Positions 21,199 to 30,899 of a stretch of DNA of 64,000 nt are shown here, in pieces (position 1 is the first letter of the stretch; every line of letters starts with the position of its first letter). The position numbers were made by a program, and so were the translations under genes. This DNA comes from Macrosoma leucophasiata (taxonomy: Eukaryota > Arthropoda > Insecta > Lepidoptera > Hedylidae), in NCBI GenBank assembly GCA_036365455.1, contig JAWQUS010000023.1, positions 744,001-808,000 on the forward strand. The letters are read 5' to 3'. Under the pieces are notes generated by a model. That model had not been told where the DNA came from. It did not search any database and saw nothing but the letters and a program-made list of their open reading frames with translations.

Positions 21199-21741
21199 TA
21201 CTTTACAAAAACTGCGTGTTTTCTACCGCTTTCGTGACACAAAAATAATAATAACGAAGGAAATTTCCTTTCTTAAAAACAATTAAAAAGGATTAACAAG
21301 TCCTGTATTTAGCAGGTGTTACTTTCTTCCATTTAACAATTTGCATTTCGCAATAAAAAGTTTAAAAGGAGAAAGTATATTTCCAGACTGATCAGAAACG
21401 TTGAGTAAATATTTATCAACAGCTATAATGCATTATCGGAACTGGAGGCACCGGGAAGCATGTGTTTTGACATCGGCGCACGCGCAGCTTACGGGCTGAT
21501 ATAAGATGTGATAATTATAACTGATTACGGCGAATTCTAGTGAAGTTTTCTGAGATTTTCCTTGTTTTACACATCCGTCAATAAAACCTAAACAGATGGA
21601 TAAAATTATGATTTTCATTTAGTCGATTAGTTTTTTCAATGTGCTACAGTCGCGTAACAAATAGTTCGCTTAAATTTTTAGAAGGAAAAAAACAGAATAC
21701 GAAGAATTAAATATCGTAGAATAAAAAGATCTATATATTTT
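21199..21741. other. No gene recognised
   Basis: No repeats or ORFs of note. Confidence 0.4.
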
Positions 21742-21890
21742 ACTGGTGGCAGAGTATAGGAGTTTGAAGGCGTAGACTATCTGCCGCCAAATGGTAGTGT
21801 TCAGCACTACCATGTTCCTATTAGATAGTACCTAATGTGTGGCTCCGAAAAAACTTTAACAGAGACATAACAACTAAGGTCTCAGGGGTG
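21742..21890 (-). repeat. Repeat A fragment
   Basis: Minus orientation, from the TACTGGTGGCAGAG end to AACTAAGGTCTCAGGGGTG. Confidence 0.6.
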
Positions 21891-22097
21891 TCGGCATCGA
21901 CTATAGAAGCTGCGTTGTGTCGGCGATGCGTGTCAGTTGTCAGTTTATTCCGGAGTGCGTTTCGGTGGCGTTAGACGCGCCGGCTTTCTGCGATTGCAAC
22001 TCGCAAATAAAACGCTCGCCGGCCCCCTACAGACCGACACCGATCAGGAATCTGCGGAGGTGGCATTTTATTCCAGTACTTACTGTGCTCGTGAAGA

Positions 22098-22318
22098 AAT
22101 ATTACTCATCGAGCCTATGACAATCGTCTAGTTTCGACTTCGTTGAGCGTTATCTCTGCTGCACTCTGCCTACGTACCTAAGCACTGATAGTCCGGTATT
22201 GATCAAAACTTAATCAAAATGGTCGACGAACATCATACAGGTAAGGTGCGAAAGAGATAACGCTCTATAGACCCGAACAAAGCCGAAGTCTCCTTCCTGA
22301 GGTCGATGCGCAATATTT
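22098..22318. repeat. Palindromic MITE B, copy 3
   Basis: Full-length copy: ATATTACTCATCGAGCC to GATGCGCAATATTT, with GCGTTATCTC and GAGATAACGC as internal complementary blocks. Confidence 0.6.
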
Positions 22319-23366
22319 ATTGTTGGATACTGTACCTACTAAGATTTTGAAATGCCACGTTTTATTAAGAGACGCAGAAATTCGACAGGTGTTTTAATAC
22401 CTAGTTAGAGCAACTTGGCTAGTGTTTGCAGAATCAGGTCTCGCCCGTTTATTTTTTCTTTCCATATTTAGGGTTTCGCAGCCCATTATGGGACCCTAGA
22501 GATAGAAGGTAAAAAATTTACTTTTAAAAAACCGCACAGTTAAGTGTGGTTAAGTGGAGATGCAATTTAGAAGACCGTTTCCCAAGTGTAGGATCCGTTT
22601 ATATTCCCAAAATATTTAGCTTTAAAGTGCAAATTCCTGTGACTAGTCACAGGCTATCACATGATGTAAACGTATAAAAAAAGATATGTCTACCAGCAGA
22701 CATAGGTATCTACTTAGGTACTGATTATGATAATAAGAAATCCATTCTTTTTTATATGTAAAGTATACTAAAACAAAACAAAAGTACATGTCAACCAAGT
22801 CAAAACAAATCGTATAAAGTAGGTACTATATAAATCATTGTAAGCCATTAAATTCGTACGTCGGGCACGGATCAAAGCAGGCGACGCGACGGGATGCGCA
22901 GACGACGTCTCGACGTACCCTCCCCCCCTCTTCTCAACCCCTCCTCACACCTCCCGACCCTCACCGCTGCATACTGCACTGAACCAAACCTCGGTAGTTA
23001 ATGAACCGATTAATTCGTAATTAATTGGATTTGCCGTTTCACTTGCAAATATGAATGAATATTATTCGTATATAAATACGTTTTTTGTATCTTCATACAT
23101 GTACATACATTCATTTCAAACCTCGGCAGGTAGACAGTATAAACCACTGAACGAAAAAAAGCTGACAAGCCTATTCACATCTCGGGCACATTACCAAGCT
23201 CCCACGTTGGTCCTTTGAAATTTCCAGAACAATAGAAAGATACTGAATACAAGATTAATATAAAAAATTAAAATACATTTAATTCAGACAGGGTCCATAA
23301 TTTGTTAATACATACAAGACTTATAGAACTATGTTAGTAAAATACAGAACTAATTTAAATAGGTCC
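22319..23366. other. No gene; pyrimidine-rich GC island at 22,860-22,985
   Basis: A CpG-rich stretch (22,862-22,915) leads into about 60 nt of almost pure pyrimidine (CCCTCCCCCCCTCTTCTC onwards). A TATAAA lies at about 23,081. This is compatible with a promoter region, but no transcript structure can be seen. Confidence 0.35.
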
Positions 23367-23370
23367 CAGG

Positions 23371-23703
23371 TGTAAGGTTAATTAGCCAAGATATTATATT
23401 AAGATGTAATAATTCGTTACTAATTACTATGTAATATGCATTCATCAACATATCATAGATTATTATTATATTCAGTAAGTTTCAGATCCTTTCGCAACAT
23501 ATTAAATTATACTTAAACATTATTTGAGTATGACAACACAGAAACGAACATTTGAAATGTCTATTTGACGTTTTACAAAAAGTGATGTGATATTGAGGGT
23601 ATTCGATATTTTTGTCAATTGTACGAAATGGCTTGGTGAAAATAAATCAGTGAATAACTTAACAATCGTCGTTTAATTCGAGTAAATGAGCATTGATCTT
23701 TTA
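23371..23703 (+). repeat. Element 1 5' LTR
   Basis: 333 bp, beginning TGTAAGGTTAATTAGCC and ending TTGATCTTTTA. It lacks the usual CA end. Identical to 29,588-29,920. Confidence 0.95.
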
Positions 23704-23705
23704 TC

Positions 23706-23719
23706 TCAGAAGTGGGATT
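23706..23719 (+). other. Element 1 putative primer-binding site (tRNA-Leu, shifted)
   Basis: TCAGAAGTGGGATT starts 2 nt after the 5' LTR. It is complementary to the acceptor/T-stem part of eukaryotic tRNA-Leu(CAA), recalled as ending CCCACTTCTGACA. The TGG that would pair with the terminal CCA is absent, so pairing would begin inside the tRNA. Element 2 has the same core. Confidence 0.65.
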
Positions 23720-23797
23720 AGGCTATAGCGCCCACAATTTTAAGAGAATATTACCGAAAACTACCACTTGGTGCATCTGTAAATTATCTGAGTAATA

Positions 23798-26700
23798 ATG
23801 GATAAAGTCAGTGACAAAAACAAGCGCACCCAACGCAAACGTCACCGTGATCAAAGAGAAACGCACGAGCACAGAAAAATCCGTCCCGATGATAGCTCGT
23901 TGGAATCCCTTCGTGTTAGAAGCCGAAGTTTCCGCGAACAGACCAAGAGACGTCGCGATCAATCGAACCGGAGTCGCAGCCGTGACCGATATCGCAGTCG
24001 GAGCCGCAGTGGCCGCTTAGGATCTAGCAGCGAGCGCCATACACCTGCAGTTTCGGGCCATCGACGGGATCGACATCGCCGCCTCAGCCGGAGCTCGGGT
24101 GGCAGACGCAGCAGGAGAGACCGCAGCGTACGTTTAGAATCCAGTAGCGAGCGTCATACACCTCCAGTTTCGGATTACCGACGAGATCGACATCGCCGCC
24201 TCAGCCGGAGCTCGGGTGGCAGACGTAGCAGGAGAGGCCGCAGCGGACATTTAGAAGCTAGCAGAGAGCGTCATACACCTTCAAGTTCGGGTCATCGACG
24301 GGATCGACATCGCCGCCTCAGCCGGGGCTCGAGTAGCAGACGCGGTAGGAGAGGTCGCAGTGGCTGCTTGGAGTCAAGCAGCAAACGTCATACACCTACA
24401 GCTTCTGGTCATGTGAGTACTGCCAATGTTCTTAATAATGACACACAAGCGTTTCTTGCCTCATTGGTAGAAGTTTTGGCCAAAAGTCGTCCCCAGGGTA
24501 ACAAGTTCCCTGTGCTGGGTAATGTGATTCCTGATTTCGACCCTATGGTCAAGAGCCAGACCATATTTATGTGGATCAGTAAGGTCGAAGAGTGTGCGCG
24601 GCTTTACGGTTGGGGTGATGATCAGATTATTCATTACGCGTTGCCTAGACTGACAGGGGTAGCAAAGACGTGGTACCAAGCTCTCCCAACCATGTCTTAT
24701 TCGTGGCCTGAATGGAAAACTAAGTTAGAGGAATCTTTTCCGAGTAGCGAAGACTATGCTGAGTTATTAACCGAGATGCTATCAAAACGTGTCAAATTCA
24801 ACGACTCTTTAGAACATTATTTTTATGAGAAAATTAATTTATTAAATAGATGTGAAATACAGGGTAAACGTGCGGTGGATTGCCTACTGTACGGTATTGA
24901 CGATCGATCCTTGAGATTAGGTGCAAAGGCCGCAAAGTGTCAGGAACCAGAACAAGTTCTCAAATATTTCCAATCAATTAAGCAGCATCCTCGCGAATCT
25001 GACAGAACGAAATTCAACTATGACAAGCGTAACAACTCTACCACCTCGTTGACCACAAATAGTTTTAGGCAAGGGGCGAATAACAGCGAAACTAGAGCCT
25101 CTCAATTCCAAAAAAATACGTCGATTACATGTTTTAATTGCAATGAAGTTGGGCACTTCAGTTCTAAATGCACGAAAAAGATTTTAAAATGTAATGTTTG
25201 CAATAGATTAGGTCACTTGTCGACTAATTGTGCTAGATTACCTTCCGATTCCATTAGTAAGACCGATAAACCTAATAATAAAGACATAATGCGCATCGAG
25301 ACAAATATGACTGATGACAGTAAATATTTAATACAGTTAAAACTCAACGGTGATTTTACTCATGGCTACGTGGATTTAGGCAGCCAATGTACGTTAATTC
25401 GGCACAGTGAGGCAGTAAGGATAGGAATCGCGTGGACTGATAATAACTTACCAACCATGAGGGGTATAGGTAATAATATAGTAATGCCATTGGGTGTCTC
25501 TAACGTCACTATTGAAATTCAAGATATTGTGGAAGAAGTCAGTGCGTTTATCGTCGACGACAGCGTAATTAAATATCCGGTTCTTGTTGGACACAGTTTT
25601 ACTGAAAAACCCGGTATAACTATTACTAAAACTACAGACTCCTTAATATTTACTCGTGACCGATCAATCAAATTGCAATTGAGTTTAAGAACAGATGTTA
25701 TTTTACCTCCTAAAGAAATGTCTACGTTAGCATGTACTTCTACGAACAAGTACTCGGGTTTGGTTCGCGTTAGTGGCTCAATGCGGGGTACGTTGAAAAA
25801 CGAATATTATTTGATGCCGGGTGAATATGATATAGATTGCGGCGAGGGTAGAATACTGGTGCAAAACTTTAGTGATAATACGATTTGTTTAAGGCAGGGT
25901 TCACTTGTTACACGGGCTGTTTGTACCGGAAATAATTTGAACATAAATTTATTAGATTTTGATAATCATGAGACTAGCTCTTCCATTAATTACGGTAAGC
26001 AACTTAATGGAGATGAAGTTAGCAGACTTAAAGAATTACTCAAAAATTATGATACCTGTTTCTCGGAAAACTTAAATGACTTAGGGTTGACTAATGTAGT
26101 ACAAATGGAAATCGACCTAAACGATACGCAGCCAGTAGTTTACCGCCCGTACAGACTTTCTTTCCCGGAACGTCGGATAGTTGAATCCATGGTAAAGGAG
26201 ATGATCGATGCAGACATAGTATGTGAGTCTAACTCATCCTATGCTAGCCCGGTGCTATTAGTAAAGAAAAAGACAGGCGAAAGCAGATTATGTGTTGATT
26301 ATCGTGCTTTAAATAACAAAACAAAAAAAGAGCACTACCCATTTCCGCTGATCGATGATCAGCTTGACAGATTAGTTGGTAATTCCTTATTCACGAGCCT
26401 CGATCTTGCATCAGGCTATTATCAGATACCAGTAGCAGTAAAGTCACAGGATAAAACCGCGTTTGTGACACCCGACGGGCAATACCAATTTAAACGCATG
26501 CCTTTTGGGTTAGCTAACGCTCCTTCAGTTTTCCAACGTACTATGAATAAAATACTATCGAAAGTTAATTACACAATCATATATATGGATGACGTGTTAA
26601 TCCCTTCAGAATCCTTTAATCAAGGAATGGAAAGACTGAAGGAGGTACTTCAACTTCTAAAAGATGCAGGACTTACTCTAAAGGTAATGAAATGCAATTT

Positions 26701-28753
26701 CTTTTGTACAGAGCTAGAGTTTTTAGGATTCCATGTGAGTGGTCAAGGAATACGTCCAGGGACGAGAAAAACAATAGCTATTGATAACTTTCCAACCCCA
26801 CGTAACGTTCATGATGTTAGGCGGTTTATTGGTCTGGCTAGTTTCTTTCGTCGATTTGTAAAAGACTTTGCGCTTATCGCCCGCCCATTGACAGATCTAT
26901 TAAGATCCAAATTTGCATGGAAATGGTCGACTGAGCAATCAGAATCGTTTAGAATATTAAAAGCAAAGTTAGTTGAACGTCCCATATTGGCTTTATATGA
27001 CCCCAATTTAGAAACCGAAATGCACACTGATGCTTCGAAATTAGGTATTGCAGGTATTCTTTTGCAGCGGGGTATAGATGGTTTACTTAGGCCAGTAGCG
27101 TATTACAGTCGTAAAACTTCAGCCGACGAACAAAAGTTTCATTCTTTTGAATTGGAAACTTTAGCTGTTGTCGCGTCATTGAATCGCTTTCGGGTCTATC
27201 TGCTAGGGCTTAAATTTAAGATAGTCACTGACTGTAATGCGCTTCGTACTACGCTAACAAAAAGGGATCTTATTCCACGAATTTCGCGTTGGTGGATTCA
27301 ATTTCAAGAGTACAACTGCGAAATTGAGTACAGACCGGGTTCAAATATGGCTCATGTAGACGCGCTTAGTCGTGGACCTGTCGGTGAGCCCACTGATATA
27401 GACACTGAACATGTTCTTGATGTCTTACATGTAGATCTGCATGACTGGATCGCTACTGTGCAAGCTGATGATAGCGAGATAAAGCGTGTGAGAGACATAT
27501 TAGAGGATGATAAGACAAAATTTGTAGCTGATGTGCGTAATAATTATCAGTTGAAGGGTAACTACGTGTACAAAATTTTAGATGAGGGGTTGCGATGGGT
27601 AGTTCCTAGGGGCTGTAGGTGGCAAGTGTTGCGAATGAACCATGACGATGTCGGTCATTTTGGCTTCGAAAAAACTTTGAATCGCATAAGAGGTACATTT
27701 TGGTTTCCGAAAATGCGTAGGTTCACTAAAAAGTATGTCGCGGCTTGTTTGGAGTGCGCGCATCACAAGACACCTGGGGGAGCTAAAGAAGGAATGCTTC
27801 ACCCTATACCTAAGTTGGAGAAGCCATTCCATACACTTCATGCCGATCATTTGGGCCCGTTTATTCGCTCTAAGCGTGGTAACATGTACCTACTAGTTAT
27901 AATAGATGCTTTCACAAAATTTATTAATATACGAGCCGTAAGAGATACAAAATCAATTACGGCAATAAAAGTATTTAAAGAACACTTTAGTTTTTTTGGC
28001 GTTCCTTCTCGCCTTATAACGGATCGTGGTTCTTGTTTTACAAGCGCAAAATTTAAAGATTTCTCAGATAAATTAAAAATAAAACATATCTTGAATGCAG
28101 TGGCTACCCCAAGAGCGAATGGACAGGTCGAGAGATTTAATCGGACCATCTCTGATGCCCTGAGTGCCAAATGTCATGGTGGAAACGATAATATATGGGA
28201 CGACTATATCGGAGAAGTTCAGTTAGGTATTAACACCACAATTAATAAAACGACAGGAAAAAGTCCCTCAGAATTGTTATTTGGATGCAAACTGATTAAT
28301 GCGTCTGAAAATCTTTTGTCCGACGTAATTACAGAAACAACTGAACGAATTGAGGGTGATGCATTAGATAAGTTGAGGTCAGATGCTAGGGAGAGAATAG
28401 AAAAACAACAGGCATATGCTAAAAAGCAGTATGATAAGCATAGGAAATGTCAGAGGCAATACAATGTAGGTGATTTGGTCAGGATAGAAAGAACAGTAAT
28501 AGACAAAGATCACGTAGGGAAATCGCATAAACTCATCCCTAAATTTCAGGGTCCCTATAGGATCCTTAAGTTATTACCCAATGACAGATTTCTCGTTGAA
28601 GATACTCCATTAACGAGAAGAGGTAACAAGAGGTATGAGAATGTTGTCGCGTTAGATAAAATTCATCCCTGGATGAATTTTAAGGGTTACACCAGTGATA
28701 GCACTGACAGCGATCAGAGTGAGGGTCCAGAAAATGAATTGGAGAAGGAATGA
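23798..28753 (+). CDS. Gag-Pol polyprotein of element 1 (1,651 aa)
   Basis: One open frame encodes the particle protein and all enzymes for reverse transcription and integration. Order: Arg/Ser-rich head (1-205); capsid-like Gag region (about 210-400); two CCHC knuckles (C445, C448, H453, C458; C465, C468, H473, C478) for RNA packaging; aspartic protease with D526 in DLGS; reverse transcriptase with YMDD at 929-932; RNase H (D1078, E1120, D1145, D1188); integrase with a zinc finger (H1282, H1287, C1317, C1320) and catalytic D1350, D1409, E1445. RT-RNase H before integrase defines Ty3/gypsy. The start is the first ATG, 94 nt past the LTR. Gag and Pol are fused without a frameshift, so Gag excess would need another mechanism. 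The DLGS protease motif departs from the usual D-T/S-G. A host gene is excluded by the flanking LTRs. Confidence 0.95.
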   Translation: MDKVSDKNKRTQRKRHRDQRETHEHRKIRPDDSSLESLRVRSRSFREQTKRRRDQSNRSRSRDRYRSRSRSGRLGSSSERHTPAVSGHRRDRHRRLSRSSGGRRSRRDRSVRLESSSERHTPPVSDYRRDRHRRLSRSSGGRRSRRGRSGHLEASRERHTPSSSGHRRDRHRRLSRGSSSRRGRRGRSGCLESSSKRHTPTASGHVSTANVLNNDTQAFLASLVEVLAKSRPQGNKFPVLGNVIPDFDPMVKSQTIFMWISKVEECARLYGWGDDQIIHYALPRLTGVAKTWYQALPTMSYSWPEWKTKLEESFPSSEDYAELLTEMLSKRVKFNDSLEHYFYEKINLLNRCEIQGKRAVDCLLYGIDDRSLRLGAKAAKCQEPEQVLKYFQSIKQHPRESDRTKFNYDKRNNSTTSLTTNSFRQGANNSETRASQFQKNTSITCFNCNEVGHFSSKCTKKILKCNVCNRLGHLSTNCARLPSDSISKTDKPNNKDIMRIETNMTDDSKYLIQLKLNGDFTHGYVDLGSQCTLIRHSEAVRIGIAWTDNNLPTMRGIGNNIVMPLGVSNVTIEIQDIVEEVSAFIVDDSVIKYPVLVGHSFTEKPGITITKTTDSLIFTRDRSIKLQLSLRTDVILPPKEMSTLACTSTNKYSGLVRVSGSMRGTLKNEYYLMPGEYDIDCGEGRILVQNFSDNTICLRQGSLVTRAVCTGNNLNINLLDFDNHETSSSINYGKQLNGDEVSRLKELLKNYDTCFSENLNDLGLTNVVQMEIDLNDTQPVVYRPYRLSFPERRIVESMVKEMIDADIVCESNSSYASPVLLVKKKTGESRLCVDYRALNNKTKKEHYPFPLIDDQLDRLVGNSLFTSLDLASGYYQIPVAVKSQDKTAFVTPDGQYQFKRMPFGLANAPSVFQRTMNKILSKVNYTIIYMDDVLIPSESFNQGMERLKEVLQLLKDAGLTLKVMKCNFFCTELEFLGFHVSGQGIRPGTRKTIAIDNFPTPRNVHDVRRFIGLASFFRRFVKDFALIARPLTDLLRSKFAWKWSTEQSESFRILKAKLVERPILALYDPNLETEMHTDASKLGIAGILLQRGIDGLLRPVAYYSRKTSADEQKFHSFELETLAVVASLNRFRVYLLGLKFKIVTDCNALRTTLTKRDLIPRISRWWIQFQEYNCEIEYRPGSNMAHVDALSRGPVGEPTDIDTEHVLDVLHVDLHDWIATVQADDSEIKRVRDILEDDKTKFVADVRNNYQLKGNYVYKILDEGLRWVVPRGCRWQVLRMNHDDVGHFGFEKTLNRIRGTFWFPKMRRFTKKYVAACLECAHHKTPGGAKEGMLHPIPKLEKPFHTLHADHLGPFIRSKRGNMYLLVIIDAFTKFINIRAVRDTKSITAIKVFKEHFSFFGVPSRLITDRGSCFTSAKFKDFSDKLKIKHILNAVATPRANGQVERFNRTISDALSAKCHGGNDNIWDDYIGEVQLGINTTINKTTGKSPSELLFGCKLINASENLLSDVITETTERIEGDALDKLRSDARERIEKQQAYAKKQYDKHRKCQRQYNVGDLVRIERTVIDKDHVGKSHKLIPKFQGPYRILKLLPNDRFLVEDTPLTRRGNKRYENVVALDKIHPWMNFKGYTSDSTDSDQSEGPENELEKE
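24014..24412 (+). repeat. 117-bp in-frame tandem repeat in Gag
   Basis: Encodes 3.4 copies of a 39-residue unit built on SSSERHTP, RRDRHRRLSRSS and GGRRSRR, at residues 73-205. The units differ at several positions, so the array is not brand new. Confidence 0.9.
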
Positions 28754-28927
28754 TTAATTTAAAAATATATATATATATATATAGTTTTGTGAATATTAGT
28801 ACGCGAAGTGCAGGAAATATCAATAATATTTGATTATTTACGTTAATTATTTATTATTGATGTGTAGCGTGTGTCATTACTAAGAATGTTGATATCTTGA
28901 TGTACCTATACTTAAAGACTCATGAGC

Positions 28928-29080
28928 AATCAGTGCAGATAGTGAATGGCATTGAGAAATCGATGTCGCACATATGATTGCAAGATAGTTAATAAGATCT
29001 GAGCGTAAATTTGTCATGACTGGTCAGTGCAGACAATGAATGGCACCATGACAACGGTGTCGCACAGATGACCTTAGACT
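28928..29080 (+). repeat. Diverged duplication in element 1 3' noncoding region
   Basis: CAGTGCAGATAGTGAATGGC ... GATGTCGCACATATGA (from about 28,934) and CAGTGCAGACAATGAATGGC ... GGTGTCGCACAGATGA (from about 29,025) are two copies of a unit of about 50 bp. Confidence 0.7.
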
Positions 29081-29551
29081 GTGACTAATTGCGCACGAAA
29101 CAGAATGAGAATGTCGAAGTATTGCTAATGAAATTGAATTATGATAATGATTTGTGATTGATAATTACGTAAAAGAGTATTGCAAAGAATATGATATAAG
29201 AATATGATATATTTAGTAAAATAATTAAGAATGTTATTATGAATTTATGTTATTGTAAATTAGCCGGAAGCGAATAACATTTTCACTTAGTAATATCTAC
29301 TTAAACACTAGATTCATGAATTTATGTCATTTGTATATCTTTTTGTAAATAATGATTGTCAATATTGTATCGAAAAATGTCCTATACAATTTGAAAAAAA
29401 AAAAAAAAAAAACACCTTATCCGCCTTAATTGATGTATTTTAGGCTATTATTATTAATATGCCTGTGTATTATAATTTATTGTATATTACTCAATCAAGT
29501 TATTACTGTTAAGTTTTTTTTTATAAATGTGTTTGCTATAAATTTATTTAG

Positions 29552-29587
29552 TAAGTGGGAGGACCCACTTAGATAGGATGGCCGAGC
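29552..29587 (+). other. Element 1 3' junction: hairpin, purine tract and tRNA-Leu-like motif
   Basis: TAAGTGGG-AGGA-CCCACTTA forms an 8-bp stem containing the likely polypurine tract (GTGGGAGGA). AGGATGGCCGAGC (29,575-29,587) follows and abuts the 3' LTR; it equals nucleotides 4 onward of tRNA-Leu(CAA) (recalled as GTCAGGATGGCCGAG). Having the purine tract 24 nt away from the LTR is unusual. Confidence 0.6.
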
Positions 29588-29920
29588 TGTAAGGTTAATT
29601 AGCCAAGATATTATATTAAGATGTAATAATTCGTTACTAATTACTATGTAATATGCATTCATCAACATATCATAGATTATTATTATATTCAGTAAGTTTC
29701 AGATCCTTTCGCAACATATTAAATTATACTTAAACATTATTTGAGTATGACAACACAGAAACGAACATTTGAAATGTCTATTTGACGTTTTACAAAAAGT
29801 GATGTGATATTGAGGGTATTCGATATTTTTGTCAATTGTACGAAATGGCTTGGTGAAAATAAATCAGTGAATAACTTAACAATCGTCGTTTAATTCGAGT
29901 AAATGAGCATTGATCTTTTA
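29588..29920 (+). repeat. Element 1 3' LTR
   Basis: 333 bp, identical to the 5' LTR, followed directly by the CAGG duplication. Confidence 0.95.
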
Positions 29921-29924
29921 CAGG

Positions 29925-30180
29925 CCAGTTTGTCGGAAAGGTGTATAAACATTTGGATATTCCAGTGCTTTAAAATGAAACAATCCGGCGTGTCACCTAT
30001 TATTTTCAGAATAGTGTTAGTGCTACCACGAACTCTGCGCATGAGTGACGCGCTGCGCTTGCGCATTACGGCGTAAAACCATTCTGTGTGTGCCAGTGCA
30101 AACATACTGCACTACAGAAACACGGAAGCCCCAACATCATTATGGTGGTGTCCTAAAAATGTAAAAATACTGAAAACAAG
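29925..30180. other. No gene recognised
   Basis: The original flank of element 1. A 71-codon minus-strand frame spans the LTR junction and is not a gene. Confidence 0.45.
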
Positions 30181-30240
30181 GTGGTATCCCAGGCTTCTAC
30201 CGGCCTGCTTCCACTAGACTGCCTATCGAGACAGTTATTA
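30181..30240 (-). repeat. SINE head fragment
   Basis: On the minus strand, GGCAGTCTAGTGGAAGCAGG resembles the A-box region of the SINE at 16,385 and 38,400. The rest is absent. Confidence 0.5.
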
Positions 30241-30895
30241 ATTGAAAAAAGTAATGGGTATCTACTCCAAATTTACTCGTTTGTACATAATTTCTTTTAC
30301 ACGTTTGATCATCACATACGAGACAACATTCCGCAAGTTAGTTCCGTACCTTGTTCCCTTTTATATATTATATTTTTTTACCACATTGTAGATAATCCCT
30401 CCTTAGTGTCTGACATTAGATATCGCGTAATGCCTACAACGATGACAAATTCATTTGATATGCCACAGATATCTGCAATACCTGAAATTAAAGGACCTTA
30501 CGTCCTAATAATAGTCGAGGACGATGACAGAGCATGAGTCAGAGAGGACGACCTTAGACATTTAAGACTATTGTAAGACTTTCTTTTAGCAAATCACTCG
30601 CCGTTTCACGGTGGCACTGTGGCAGCGCCTACGCATACCGATCGGCTTAAGTAAAGAGAGAAAGCGTATATAATATTTAAGTAATTTCGGGGCAAGAGAA
30701 GAAGTTGGGAGTAGCTATTGAACACGCGAGAAAATCCGCAAATAAAATTTCTACTATATATGAAGCTTGCGAAATCATTAATTTCGGACAGTTTTCATAT
30801 TAATATCTTCTGAGAATAACTTTGTACCCGTGCGAAGCTAAAATAGAGCAACAATCCAGACTAGGAAGATACACCAGAAGATACCCCTAATAAAA
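30241..30895. other. No gene recognised
   Basis: A 118-codon frame (30,181-30,537) begins in the SINE fragment and shows no domain; treated as chance. Confidence 0.4.
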
Positions 30896-30899
30896 GTAA

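Larger units (their letters stand above)
23367..29924 (+). mobile_element. Complete Ty3/gypsy-type LTR retrotransposon (element 1)
   Basis: Bounded by the 4-bp target duplication CAGG (23,367-23,370 and 29,921-29,924). The element is 23,371-29,920 (6,550 bp). It consists of 333-bp LTRs, a 94-nt leader, one Gag-Pol frame, and about 830 bp of 3' noncoding sequence with an (AT)n run at 28,765-28,783, a diverged internal duplication and a poly(A) run near 29,393-29,411. The LTRs are identical by direct comparison and the frame is intact, so the insertion is young and may still be competent. There is no env-like frame, so it is a retrotransposon rather than an errantivirus. Confidence 0.95.

Noticed and set aside
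23726..23740. TAGCGCCCACAATTT as a tRNA-Lys primer site of element 1
   Set aside because: Only a partial match and 22 nt from the LTR; the tRNA-Leu-like site is longer, nearer and shared with element 2.
30181..30537. 118-codon plus-strand frame
   Set aside because: Begins inside a SINE fragment on the opposite strand and has no domain; treated as chance.
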